A DNA stretch of 38,481 nt from Micromonospora cabrerizensis (GTDB lineage: Bacteria; Actinomycetota; Actinomycetes; Mycobacteriales; Micromonosporaceae): NCBI RefSeq assembly GCF_022230955.1, contig NZ_JAKKFI010000124.1, positions 1 through 38,481 on the forward strand, in the 5' to 3' direction. This document shows positions 32,185-38,329 of the stretch, piece after piece (within the stretch, counting starts at the first letter, position 1; each line of letters begins with the position of its first letter). The position numbers and the translations under genes were made by a program. The notes beneath the pieces were generated by a model. It was given only the letters and a program-made list of their open reading frames with translations. It made no database searches and had not been told where the DNA came from.

Positions 32185-33156
32185 TCAGGAGGTGGTGAGG
32201 GACACGCTGGCGCGGCGGCTGGCGTGCCACGGGATGAGCAGTGCCTCGGCGATCTCGACCAGGACGAACAGGACGATGCCGATGGCGGACATCAGGATCA
32301 GGTCGGCGAACAGCAGCGCGGAGTCGAGGTTGCCGTTGGCCAGCAACAGGACGTAGCCGAGCCCTTCGCTGGCGCCGACGAACTCACCGACCACGGCACC
32401 GACCACGGCGAGGGTGACGGCCACCTTCAGGCCGGCCATCAGGTGCGGCAACGCGTTCGGGAAGCGGATCTTGCGGAAGGTGCGCCACGGCCCGGCGCCC
32501 ATCGTGGCGGCGAGGTCGAGCAGCTCCGGGTCGGTGGAGCGCAGCCCGGCCACGCCGGAGATGACCACCGGGAAGAACGCGATGAGCACCGCCAGGATGA
32601 TCTTCGGGGTGAGACCGAGACCGAACCAGACCACCAGCAGCGGCGCGATGGCGATCTTCGGGATGACCTGTGCGAACAGGACGATCGGATAGAGCGCCTT
32701 GTCGAGGGTGCGGGAGTAGGCGATGGCGACCGCGGTGGCCAGACCCAGCGCGGCGGCCAGCACGAAGCCGAGCACCGTCTCGTAGAGGGTGACCAGGGTG
32801 TGTCGGGCCAGCTCGGACCACTGACCGGTCATCGTCTCCCAGACCTGGCCCGGCGTCGGCACCAGGTAGTTGGGGACGTACTCCTGGGCGGCCACGAACC
32901 ACCAGGCGGCGAAGACGACGGCGAGCACCAGCGCCGGACGCCAGAGCGAGTCGGCGAAGGCTGCCGCCCGACGACCGAGCGTCGGTCGGGGTGGCCGACC
33001 ACCGACGCCGGACGGTCGACCGGCCACGGTGGACCGAACCTGGTCGCCGGCGGGGGTCGGCGTTCCGGAGGCGAGCGGGGACGCGGCTGTCGGGTCACCT
33101 CCCGCCGCCTTGGCGGCGGCCTGCCGGCCCGCCGTGTCCAGAGAGTTCTCGGTCAC
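32185..33156 (-). CDS. NitT/TauT-type ABC transporter permease
   Basis: 323 residues. After an 80-residue Pro/Gly/Ala-rich N-terminal extension come about six membrane helices, starting LVLAVVFAAWWFVAAQ. The EAA-like cytoplasmic loop is DLAATMGAGPWRTFRKIRFP followed by NALPHLMAGLK, characteristic of SsuC/TauC/ThiX-type permeases. LLVVWFGLGLTPKIILAVLI is the usual pore-region helix. The cytoplasmic extension is longer than normal and of unknown role. The GTG at 33156 has GAGGAGG six bases upstream. It is the first gene of the minus-strand run and has its own promoter and operators. Confidence 0.9.
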   Translation of the reverse strand: MTENSLDTAGRQAAAKAAGGDPTAASPLASGTPTPAGDQVRSTVAGRPSGVGGRPPRPTLGRRAAAFADSLWRPALVLAVVFAAWWFVAAQEYVPNYLVPTPGQVWETMTGQWSELARHTLVTLYETVLGFVLAAALGLATAVAIAYSRTLDKALYPIVLFAQVIPKIAIAPLLVVWFGLGLTPKIILAVLIAFFPVVISGVAGLRSTDPELLDLAATMGAGPWRTFRKIRFPNALPHLMAGLKVAVTLAVVGAVVGEFVGASEGLGYVLLLANGNLDSALLFADLILMSAIGIVLFVLVEIAEALLIPWHASRRASVSLTTS

Positions 33157-33215
33157 GCGGAACCTCCTCGGGGCCCGGCACGGCACCCAGGCACGGGGGC
33201 CGTTCGGCGGATCAG

Positions 33216-33227
33216 GCAAACGCTTTC
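33216..33227. promoter_or_regulatory. LacI-type operator at the ABC operon start site
   Basis: GCAAACGCTTTC on the plus strand matches GAAAGCGCTTTC at 10 of 12 positions. It starts 4 bp after the -10 box of the ABC promoter, over the expected transcription start. Confidence 0.6.
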
Positions 33228-33231
33228 CTGG

Positions 33232-33260
33232 AGCGTAGGCGGCACCCTCACGCCGGGCAA
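33232..33260 (-). promoter_or_regulatory. Promoter of the ABC/catabolic operon
   Basis: On the minus strand TTGCCC (33260-33255), a 17-bp spacer and TACGCT (33237-33232) form a promoter that would start near 33225, about 70 nt before the permease GTG. Confidence 0.55.
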
Positions 33261-33268
33261 GGCCTTTC
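33257..33268. promoter_or_regulatory. Weaker LacI-type operator over the -35 box
   Basis: GCAAGGCCTTTC is related to the operators at 33216, 34395 and 14725 (9 of 12 with GAAAGCGCTTTC) and overlaps the -35 hexamer of the ABC promoter. As a pair with 33216-33227 it would allow cooperative repression. Confidence 0.4.
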
Positions 33269-33307
33269 CTCGATCTGTTTCCACCGATGGCTGGTGACCC
33301 GGCGGCT

Positions 33308-33320
33308 GTCCCGAAGGGAC
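33308..33320 (-). terminator. Short hairpin after the second cupin gene
   Basis: GTCCC-GAA-GGGAC lies 2 bp beyond the cupin stop and before the ABC promoter. It is weak (5 bp), so partial readthrough from the cupins into the ABC operon is possible. Confidence 0.35.
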
Positions 33321-33322
33321 GG

Positions 33323-34039
33323 TCAGACGGCCGCCGGGTAGGTGTCCAGCAGGCCACACATGCCCAGCCGACCCCGCTCGACCGGCTCGTCCACCGCGTA
33401 CACCCCGGCCTCGCCCAGGTGGCGGGGATCGCCCCGTTCCAGGGCGTCGAGCTGGGTGCCGGTGCCGGCGGCGGCCCGTCCCGCACCGACCTCCCACCGC
33501 TGCCGCCACCGCGCCAGCAGAGGCTGGCGCAGGGCGACCGCGGCGGCGTGGAAGGCGGCCAGCGCCGCCGGCCCACCGGACCGCAGCGCCGCAAAGCCGG
33601 TCACCGCCAGGTCACGTCGGCGGTACGCGGCCCGCACGTCCGCGCCCGGCGCTCCCCCGTCGGGCAGCGCGGCCGCGGCGGCGTACGCGGCCGGATCGGC
33701 CAGCACGTCGGGCGGGAAGGTCAGCACCGCGTCGCCGGCCTCGGGCAGACCGCTGTTCTGCATGAGCACCACGATGCTCAGCCCTCCCCCGTTGACCAGG
33801 CGGTGCACGGTGCCCGGCTCGAACCAGACGACCGTGCCCGGTCGCAGGGGTGTCTCCCGGAAACCGGTGGTGGTGAGGGTCTGCACCGCACCCTCGCCGT
33901 CGGTCACCACGTACCCCTCGGTGCAGCAGAGGTGCACGTGTGGGGTGCCGCCGACCAGGCCGTCCGGGGCGACGGTGTCGTAGACGCGCAGCCGGGAGAC
34001 CCCGACCCCGCCGGGCAGCGGGGCCGGCCCGTCAGGCAT
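33323..34039 (-). CDS. Cupin protein with helical C-terminal extension
   Basis: 238 residues. The N-terminal 115 residues form a cupin: HVHLCCTEGYVVTDGEGAVQ gives the two His and Glu of motif 1, and PGTVVWFEPGTVHRLVNGGG gives motif 2 with its His. The rest is Ala/Arg-rich and probably helical (DPAAYAAAAALPDG, AAYRRRDLAVTGFAALRSGG, LLDTYPAAV at the end). It may be an isomerase or a ligand-sensing protein of the pathway. The ATG overlaps the stop of the first cupin by 8 bp, so both are made together, possibly as a hetero-oligomer. The long C-terminal extension is unusual for a cupin. Confidence 0.82.
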   Translation of the reverse strand: MPDGPAPLPGGVGVSRLRVYDTVAPDGLVGGTPHVHLCCTEGYVVTDGEGAVQTLTTTGFRETPLRPGTVVWFEPGTVHRLVNGGGLSIVVLMQNSGLPEAGDAVLTFPPDVLADPAAYAAAAALPDGGAPGADVRAAYRRRDLAVTGFAALRSGGPAALAAFHAAAVALRQPLLARWRQRWEVGAGRAAAGTGTQLDALERGDPRHLGEAGVYAVDEPVERGRLGMCGLLDTYPAAV

Positions 34040-34376
34040 CGAAGTACTCGTCGGTGTCGTCCGCCGCCGGCAGCGACACCAGCAGCACGGTGAGGTCGCC
34101 GATGGCCCGGTGCCGGCAACCCGGCTTGATCAGGAAGGCGGACATCGGTCGGGCCGGGTGGCGTACGCCGTCCAGCTCGACCTCTCCCTCGCCGGCGAGC
34201 ACGACGTAGTACTCGGTGGCGATCCGGTGGTGGTGGGTGACCGCGTCCTGCACCTGGAGCAGGTGCACGCTGGCCTGGCCGTCGCTCTCGGCGACGAAGC
34301 CCCGGCGGGTGGTCCCGCACGAGCAGCGTCGGGCGGGTAGTTCGTCGAGTTGGAGTACCGCGAAGCGATCGGACAT
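34032..34376 (-). CDS. Single-domain cupin protein
   Basis: 114 residues. Motif 1 is AVTHHHRIATEYYVVLAGEGEVE-like, with three His and a Glu as metal ligands. Motif 2 is MSAFLIKPGCRHRAIGDLTV with the fourth ligand His. A Cys pair precedes it (RRCSCGTT). This is the layout of small sugar-related isomerases or dioxygenases. The ATG at 34376 has GGGAGG seven bases upstream. It is the first gene downstream of the LacI-controlled promoter at 34421-34450 and is coupled to the second cupin. The predicted operator lies between its promoter and its start. Confidence 0.87.
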   Translation of the reverse strand: MSDRFAVLQLDELPARRCSCGTTRRGFVAESDGQASVHLLQVQDAVTHHHRIATEYYVVLAGEGEVELDGVRHPARPMSAFLIKPGCRHRAIGDLTVLLVSLPAADDTDEYFDA

Positions 34377-34394
34377 GGCCGGGCCTCCCTGCGG

Positions 34395-34406
34395 GAAAGG
34401 GCTTTC
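34395..34406. promoter_or_regulatory. LacI-type operator in the cupin/lacI intergenic region
   Basis: GAAAGGGCTTTC has perfect half-sites GAAAG and CTTTC around a GG centre. It begins 14 bp after the -10 box of the minus-strand cupin promoter, the same distance as at the ThuA promoter. It also lies about 64 bp upstream of the LacI start, so it may serve autoregulation. Confidence 0.72.
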
Positions 34407-34420
34407 TCTGCGGTACCGTG

Positions 34421-34450
34421 ACGCTAGCCGGCACGACGAAACGCCGTCAA
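34421..34450 (-). promoter_or_regulatory. Promoter of the cupin genes
   Basis: On the minus strand TTGACG (34450-34445), an 18-bp spacer and TAGCGT (34426-34421). The start should be near 34414, leaving a leader of about 38 nt with GGGAGG. Confidence 0.62.
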
Positions 34451-34469
34451 CAGATCGAGGGGGCGGGCC

Positions 34470-35543
34470 ATGGCGACCCTGTCCGATGTGGCCCGTCGCG
34501 CGGGCGTCTCCCCCGCCACCGCCTCCCGGGTCATCAACGGCAGCAGCAAGCCGGTCACCGAGGAGCTGCGCGCGCGGGTGCTCGCCGCCGTCGCCGAGTT
34601 GCAGTACGTGCCGAACGCGCACGCCCAGCTGCTGGCCCGCTCGCACCGCAGCGCCGTGGGCGTGATCGTGCACGACGTCTCCGACCCGTACTTCGCCGAG
34701 ATCACCCGTGGGCTGCAACGCGTCGCCACCGACCAGGGCCGGCTGCTGATGATCTGCAACAGCTACCGCGACCCGGACCGCGAGCTGGAGTACGTGGAGC
34801 TGCTGCGCGGTCACCAGGTGGCGGCGCTGATCCTCGCCGGCTCCGGCTACCACGACCAGGCGTTCACCCGGCAGCTCAACGAGAAGCTCGCCGCGTACGA
34901 GGCCACCGGCGGTCGGGTGGCGGTGATCGGCCGGCACGAGCACTCCGGCGACGCGGTGATGCCGGACAACCGCGCCGGCGGCTACCTCGCCGGGCGGGAG
35001 CTGTGCGGGCTGGGCCACCGGGCGATCGGCGTGGTCGCCGGCCCACGGATCCTGACGACCACGACCGACCGGCTGGCCGGCCTCCGGCAGGCCCTCACCG
35101 AGCAGGGCCGCGAGCTGCCGGAACGGCGCATCCGGTACGCGGAGTTCGACCGCGACGGCGGCGCGGAGGCGACTGCCCGACTGCTCGACGCCGACCCGGA
35201 GCTGACCGCGATCGTGGCGCTCAACGACTCGATGGCCATCGGCGCGCTCGCCACCCTGCGGGCGCGCGGGCTGGCCGTGCCGCAGCAGATCTCCGTGGTG
35301 GGTTTCGACGACATGCCGATCGCCCGGGACGTGACCCCGGCGCTGACGACCGTGCGACTGCCACTGGTCGACATGGGAGTGCGCGCGATGTCCCTGGTGC
35401 TCGGTGCCGGGGCGCCGACCCCACGGGTCGAGGTGCTCCCCGCCGAGCTGGTTCGCCGCGACACCGCCGGTCCCGCCCCACGGTCCTCCCGCGCCACCGC
35501 CGGGTCGGCGCCACGTGCCCGCCGGGGCGACGCGGCGTCGTGA
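34470..35543 (+). CDS. LacI family transcriptional regulator
   Basis: 357 residues. The N-terminal HTH and hinge are classical: ATLSDVARRAGVSPATASRV, then INGSSKPVTEELRARVLAAV and a hinge near residue 55. The periplasmic-binding-protein-like core runs from VGVIVHDVSDPYFAEITRGL to the end (IVALNDSMAIGALATLRARG, ISVVGFDDMPIARDVTPALT). The last 30 residues are a Ser/Arg/Ala tail. It should bind GAAAGNNCTTTC-type sites and respond to a sugar-like effector. It is divergent from the cupins and overlaps the APH-type kinase gene by 4 bp. The ATG has GAGGGGGCG upstream. Confidence 0.94.
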   Translation: MATLSDVARRAGVSPATASRVINGSSKPVTEELRARVLAAVAELQYVPNAHAQLLARSHRSAVGVIVHDVSDPYFAEITRGLQRVATDQGRLLMICNSYRDPDRELEYVELLRGHQVAALILAGSGYHDQAFTRQLNEKLAAYEATGGRVAVIGRHEHSGDAVMPDNRAGGYLAGRELCGLGHRAIGVVAGPRILTTTTDRLAGLRQALTEQGRELPERRIRYAEFDRDGGAEATARLLDADPELTAIVALNDSMAIGALATLRARGLAVPQQISVVGFDDMPIARDVTPALTTVRLPLVDMGVRAMSLVLGAGAPTPRVEVLPAELVRRDTAGPAPRSSRATAGSAPRARRGDAAS

Positions 35544-36553
35544 CCGGGGCCAGCCCCACCCAACGTTCCCTGCGGGCGGACGAGGTGGCGTACCTGCTCC
35601 GCGCGTCGCTCGGGTCGCACGTCGGAGTCAGGGACTGCGGTCCACTGGGCGGGGGCGGGTACGCGACCGTGTGGTGGGCGCTGCTCGACGACGACCGCCG
35701 GGTGGTGCTGAAGCTGGCCCCGCCGACCGGGACGCCGCTGCTGCGCTACGAGCGCGGGCTGTGCGCGGCCGAGGCCCGCTACTTCCGCCTCGTCGCCCGG
35801 CGTACGCCGCAGGTGCCGGTGCCCGAGGTGCTGCACCACGGCAGCGACCCGGCGTACGGCGAGTGGTTGGTCACCGCGATGCTGCCCGGCCGGTCGTTGG
35901 TCGACCTGGCCGAAGCCGGTGTGGACGACGGCCCGGCGCGCTACGACCTCGGGGTCGCTCTCGCCGCGCTGCACCGGGTCACCGGCGACCGGTTCGGGTA
36001 CGACGACGACCGCCCCGGCGGGTCGACCTGGCGGGCCGCCTTCGGGGTGATGCTCGACGCCCTGCTTGCCGACGCGACCGACTGGAACGTCCGGCTGCCG
36101 GTCACCCCGGGACGCCTGGACGCTCTGGTGCGGCGGCACGCCGCCGTGCTGGACGAGGTACACCGCCCGGCGTTGCTGCACTTCGACTGCTGGGACGGCA
36201 ACGTGCTGGCCGCGCCCGACCCGGACGGCCGGTGGCGGCTGCGCGGCCTGGTGGACGGCGAACGGTTCCTCTACGGCGATCCACTGCTGGACCTGGTCTC
36301 GCCACGGCTCTTCCGGCGCGTCGAGGACGAGCCGGAGCATCCCCTGCTGCGCGGCTATCAGGCCACCGCCGCCGAGCCACTGCTGCTGGACGCCTCCGCG
36401 CGCCGCCGGTTGGGTCTCTACCGGCTGCACCTGTACCTGCTGATGACCGTGGAGATGCCCAGCCGCGGCATGACCGTTCGCACCCACCCGGGGCGGCACG
36501 CCCGCCTGGCGGGTCTGCTGGACGAGGAGATCGCCGCGCTCGCCGCCACCTGA
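35540..36553 (+). CDS. APH-fold phosphotransferase, coupled to the LacI gene
   Basis: 337 residues of the aminoglycoside phosphotransferase/choline kinase fold. The N-lobe has GGGGYATVWWALLDDDRRVV followed by LKL, with the ATP-anchoring Lys. The catalytic loop is HFDCWDGN (214-221), with Asp216 as base and Asn221 as metal ligand. LVDGERFLYGDPLLDL is the DFG-like metal site and hinge. The family phosphorylates hydroxyls of small molecules, from antibiotics to sugars and methylthioribose. The GTGA overlap with the LacI gene suggests a pathway kinase that makes or removes the inducer rather than a resistance enzyme, though resistance cannot be excluded. Confidence 0.85.
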   Translation: MTGASPTQRSLRADEVAYLLRASLGSHVGVRDCGPLGGGGYATVWWALLDDDRRVVLKLAPPTGTPLLRYERGLCAAEARYFRLVARRTPQVPVPEVLHHGSDPAYGEWLVTAMLPGRSLVDLAEAGVDDGPARYDLGVALAALHRVTGDRFGYDDDRPGGSTWRAAFGVMLDALLADATDWNVRLPVTPGRLDALVRRHAAVLDEVHRPALLHFDCWDGNVLAAPDPDGRWRLRGLVDGERFLYGDPLLDLVSPRLFRRVEDEPEHPLLRGYQATAAEPLLLDASARRRLGLYRLHLYLLMTVEMPSRGMTVRTHPGRHARLAGLLDEEIAALAAT

Positions 36554-36561
36554 CGGCCGGC

Positions 36562-36598
36562 GCGGGTGACGCCCGACGCGTGGTCGGACGCCACCCGC
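36562..36598. terminator. Bidirectional hairpin terminator
   Basis: A 16-bp stem with two mismatches (36562-36577 with 36583-36598) around GCGTG lies between the convergent kinase and fasciclin genes. Confidence 0.65.
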
Positions 36599-36604
36599 TC
36601 CCGG

Positions 36605-37267
36605 TCAGGGCAGGTCGATCGGGCGCAGCACCCGGTCCACGCTGTGCGCGATCTGCCGGTTGCCCTTGTTGACGTCGAAGGTGACGACGCGGGCGTCCCG
36701 GTCGTTGGTGTCAGCGTCGATCAGCCGCACCTGGCGGAAGAAGTACAGGTAGGTGCGCACGTCGACCTCGACGGTCGCGCCGAGCGCGGTGCTCAGCTCC
36801 GTGCCGTCGGCCCGGATCGCCGCCCTGCGATCGACGGTGGCGCCCGGCACCACGTGGTAGAGCAGCACCGACTCGACGGTGTCGATTCCCAGCCCGGCGA
36901 CGGCGGTGAAGGCCGCGCTCTCGCTCGGCAGCTTCCTCGCGTCGGTGATCTCGCGTACCAACTGCTGGAAGGCCGCGTCGGTGGGAACGAACGCGGTCAG
37001 CGCGACCGTGCCGTCGGTGAGCACCTTGACCGGAGAGTTCGGCTTGGCCTCCAGCACAGCCAGCACGGCCGCGGTCAACACGTCGAAGTCCCGCGAGTTG
37101 CGGTCGAAGCCGCTGGTGTCCTTCGTGAGCACCTCGGCGAGTGAGGTCGTGCCGAGCGGCTTGGCCTTGCCGGTGGCCTGAGCGGCCGGCACAGCGATGG
37201 CCGTGGTCGCCAGCGCGGTGGCCATGGCGCCCACCGCCATCCTGGCGGCAAGTCGTGCGATCTTCAT
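36605..37267 (-). CDS. Secreted fasciclin (FAS1) domain protein
   Basis: 220 residues. The signal peptide (MKIARLAARMAVGAMATALA, then TTAIAVPAAQA) is cut near residue 31. One FAS1 domain follows: FDVLTAAVLAVLEAKPNSPV, the H1-like box VALTAFVPTDAAFQQLVREI, VESVLLYHVVPGATVD and a C-terminal H2-like end DVNKGNRQIAHSVDRVL. FAS1 proteins mediate adhesion or matrix contacts outside the cell. It has no LPXTG or lipobox and should be released or loosely wall-bound. The ATG follows GAAAGG by seven bases. An exact GTGACG/CGTCAC palindrome lies 31 bp upstream. Confidence 0.9.
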   Translation of the reverse strand: MKIARLAARMAVGAMATALATTAIAVPAAQATGKAKPLGTTSLAEVLTKDTSGFDRNSRDFDVLTAAVLAVLEAKPNSPVKVLTDGTVALTAFVPTDAAFQQLVREITDARKLPSESAAFTAVAGLGIDTVESVLLYHVVPGATVDRRAAIRADGTELSTALGATVEVDVRTYLYFFRQVRLIDADTNDRDARVVTFDVNKGNRQIAHSVDRVLRPIDLP

Positions 37268-37297
37268 CAGCGGGCCTTTCGTCGAAGCGACGGATCC

Positions 37298-37312
37298 GTG
37301 ACGTCTCGTCAC
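37298..37312. promoter_or_regulatory. GTGACG-N3-CGTCAC palindrome
   Basis: A perfect 6-3-6 inverted repeat lies between the divergent fasciclin and GNAT genes, 31 bp upstream of the fasciclin ATG. It looks like an operator for a dimeric regulator; no regulator gene is adjacent. Confidence 0.5.
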
Positions 37313-37387
37313 GACCCATGCTTCGCACCGGGTACGCCGCTCGGATGCACCCGGGGATAACCGATTGTCCGGGGCTCGTCGCGGGCT

Positions 37388-37393
37388 TAACCT
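37388..37393 (+). promoter_or_regulatory. -10 element for a leaderless transcript
   Basis: TAACCT, six bases (CCCCGG), then the GTG at 37400. No Shine-Dalgarno is present. Confidence 0.55.
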
Positions 37394-37399
37394 CCCCGG

Positions 37400-37885
37400 G
37401 TGCTGATTCGGGGGTTCGTCGACCAGGACTGGTCGCAGGTGTGGCCGATCATCGAGGGGGTGATCCGGGCACAGGAGACCTTCGTCTACGACCCGGCGAT
37501 GACCGCCGAGCAGTCGTACGGCATGTGGGTCGAGGTTGCACCGGGTCGGACGGTGGTGGCGGTCGACGGCGAGCGGGTTCTCGGCACCGCGAAGATGGGC
37601 GCCAACCGGCCCGGGCCGGGCGCGCACGTGGCCACCGCGAGCTTCATGGTGGCCGCCGACGCGCGGGGCCGGGGCGTGGGCACCGCGCTGTGCCGCGATG
37701 CCCTGACCTGGGCCCGCGAGCAGGGGTACGCCGGCATGCAGTTCAACGCCGTGGCGGAGAGCAACCGGTCGGCGGTGGAGTTGTACCGGCGGGAGGGCTT
37801 CGCGGTGGTCGGCACGGTGCCGGGCGCGTTCCTCCATCCCGCCCTCGGCCGGGTCGGTTTGCACGTCATGTACCAGGAGCTCTGA
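37400..37885 (+). CDS. GNAT family N-acetyltransferase
   Basis: 161 residues. The N-terminal strand-helix reads LIRGFVDQDWSQVWPIIEGV, and the acetyl-CoA motif is ATASFMVAADARGRGVGTAL with the R-G-R-G-V-G loop. It continues CRDALTWAREQGYAGMQFNA and AESNRSAVELYRREGF, the usual motif B. The end, FLHPALGRVGLHVMYQEL, is conserved in small actinobacterial GNATs. The acceptor is not known. It is divergent from the fasciclin gene, with a leaderless-type -10 at its GTG start. It is a complete gene of usual length. Confidence 0.9.
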   Translation: MLIRGFVDQDWSQVWPIIEGVIRAQETFVYDPAMTAEQSYGMWVEVAPGRTVVAVDGERVLGTAKMGANRPGPGAHVATASFMVAADARGRGVGTALCRDALTWAREQGYAGMQFNAVAESNRSAVELYRREGFAVVGTVPGAFLHPALGRVGLHVMYQEL

Positions 37886-37940
37886 GCGGCCGAGTCTCGC
37901 GGACGCCGGAACGCGGCTGGCGGGTGGGATGTGCTGCTCG

Positions 37941-37970
37941 GTGCCTGTCGAGCTGCCCCATTCGTGGGGC
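37941..37970 (+). repeat. Palindromic repeat, left copy
   Basis: GTGCCTGTCGAGCTGCCCC (37941-37959) leads into a local hairpin, GCCCCA-TTCG-TGGGGC (37955-37970). The exact 19-bp reverse complement recurs at 38267-38285. Confidence 0.85.
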
Positions 37971-38001
37971 GGGACCTCCCGGTCTGCGGTCACCTCGGTC
38001 C

Positions 38002-38106
38002 ACGCCCGGCGGGGGCGGCATCGCGGCCGCCGCCGTCCTGCTCGGCGTGCTGGCCGAGCTGATCCGCGCGACCACCGCGCCGGGAGCCGGCAGGCGGCCT
38101 GCCTGA
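38002..38106 (+). pseudogene. Orphan coding fragment, probable gene remnant
   Basis: The plus frame ending at TGA 38104-38106 reads STPGGGGIAAAAVLLGVLAE, then LIRATTAPGAGRRPA: one hydrophobic helix and a short basic tail, like the end of a membrane or exported protein. It has no start and its 5' part is missing. The left palindromic repeat lies just upstream. It may be the tail of a gene cut by repeat insertion or recombination. The call rests only on composition. Confidence 0.28.
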
Positions 38107-38107
38107 C

Positions 38108-38250
38108 CATGCGGGCGGGCGGCGAGCGTGCAGATGGGCCGCGAGCGGGCAGGTGGGCCGCGAGCGTGCGGGCCGCGAGCGTGCGGCGGCTACGGGGCGG
38201 GCGGCGGCTACGGGCGTGCCCGGGCCGCGAGCGGGCGGCGGCTAGGGGCG
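38108..38250. repeat. Degenerate tandem repeat with GGGCCGCGAGCG core
   Basis: Four exact copies of GGGCCGCGAGCG lie at 38136, 38155, 38170 and 38222, joined by variants such as GGCGGCTACG. An 11-base copy also ends the window (38471-38481). I see no gene in 37886-38329 apart from the orphan fragment and repeats. Confidence 0.75.
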
Positions 38251-38252
38251 TG

Positions 38253-38285
38253 GCTGCCCCACTGACGGGGCAGCTCGACAGGCAC
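38253..38285 (-). repeat. Palindromic repeat, right copy (inverted)
   Basis: The hairpin GCTGCCCC-ACTGAC-GGGGCAGC (38253-38274) continues into GGGGCAGCTCGACAGGCAC (38267-38285), the reverse complement of the left copy at 37941-37959. The two copies face each other across about 310 bp. Confidence 0.85.
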
Positions 38286-38329
38286 GGGGGGACATGTCGG
38301 CCGGAGCCACCGCCAGGCGCGGTGCCGAC

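Noticed and set aside
33157..33322. TPP riboswitch ahead of the NMT1/THI5-type transporter
   Set aside because: The CUGAGA and ACCUGAUCUGG-like elements of a THI box are absent. The region is explained by a promoter and operators.
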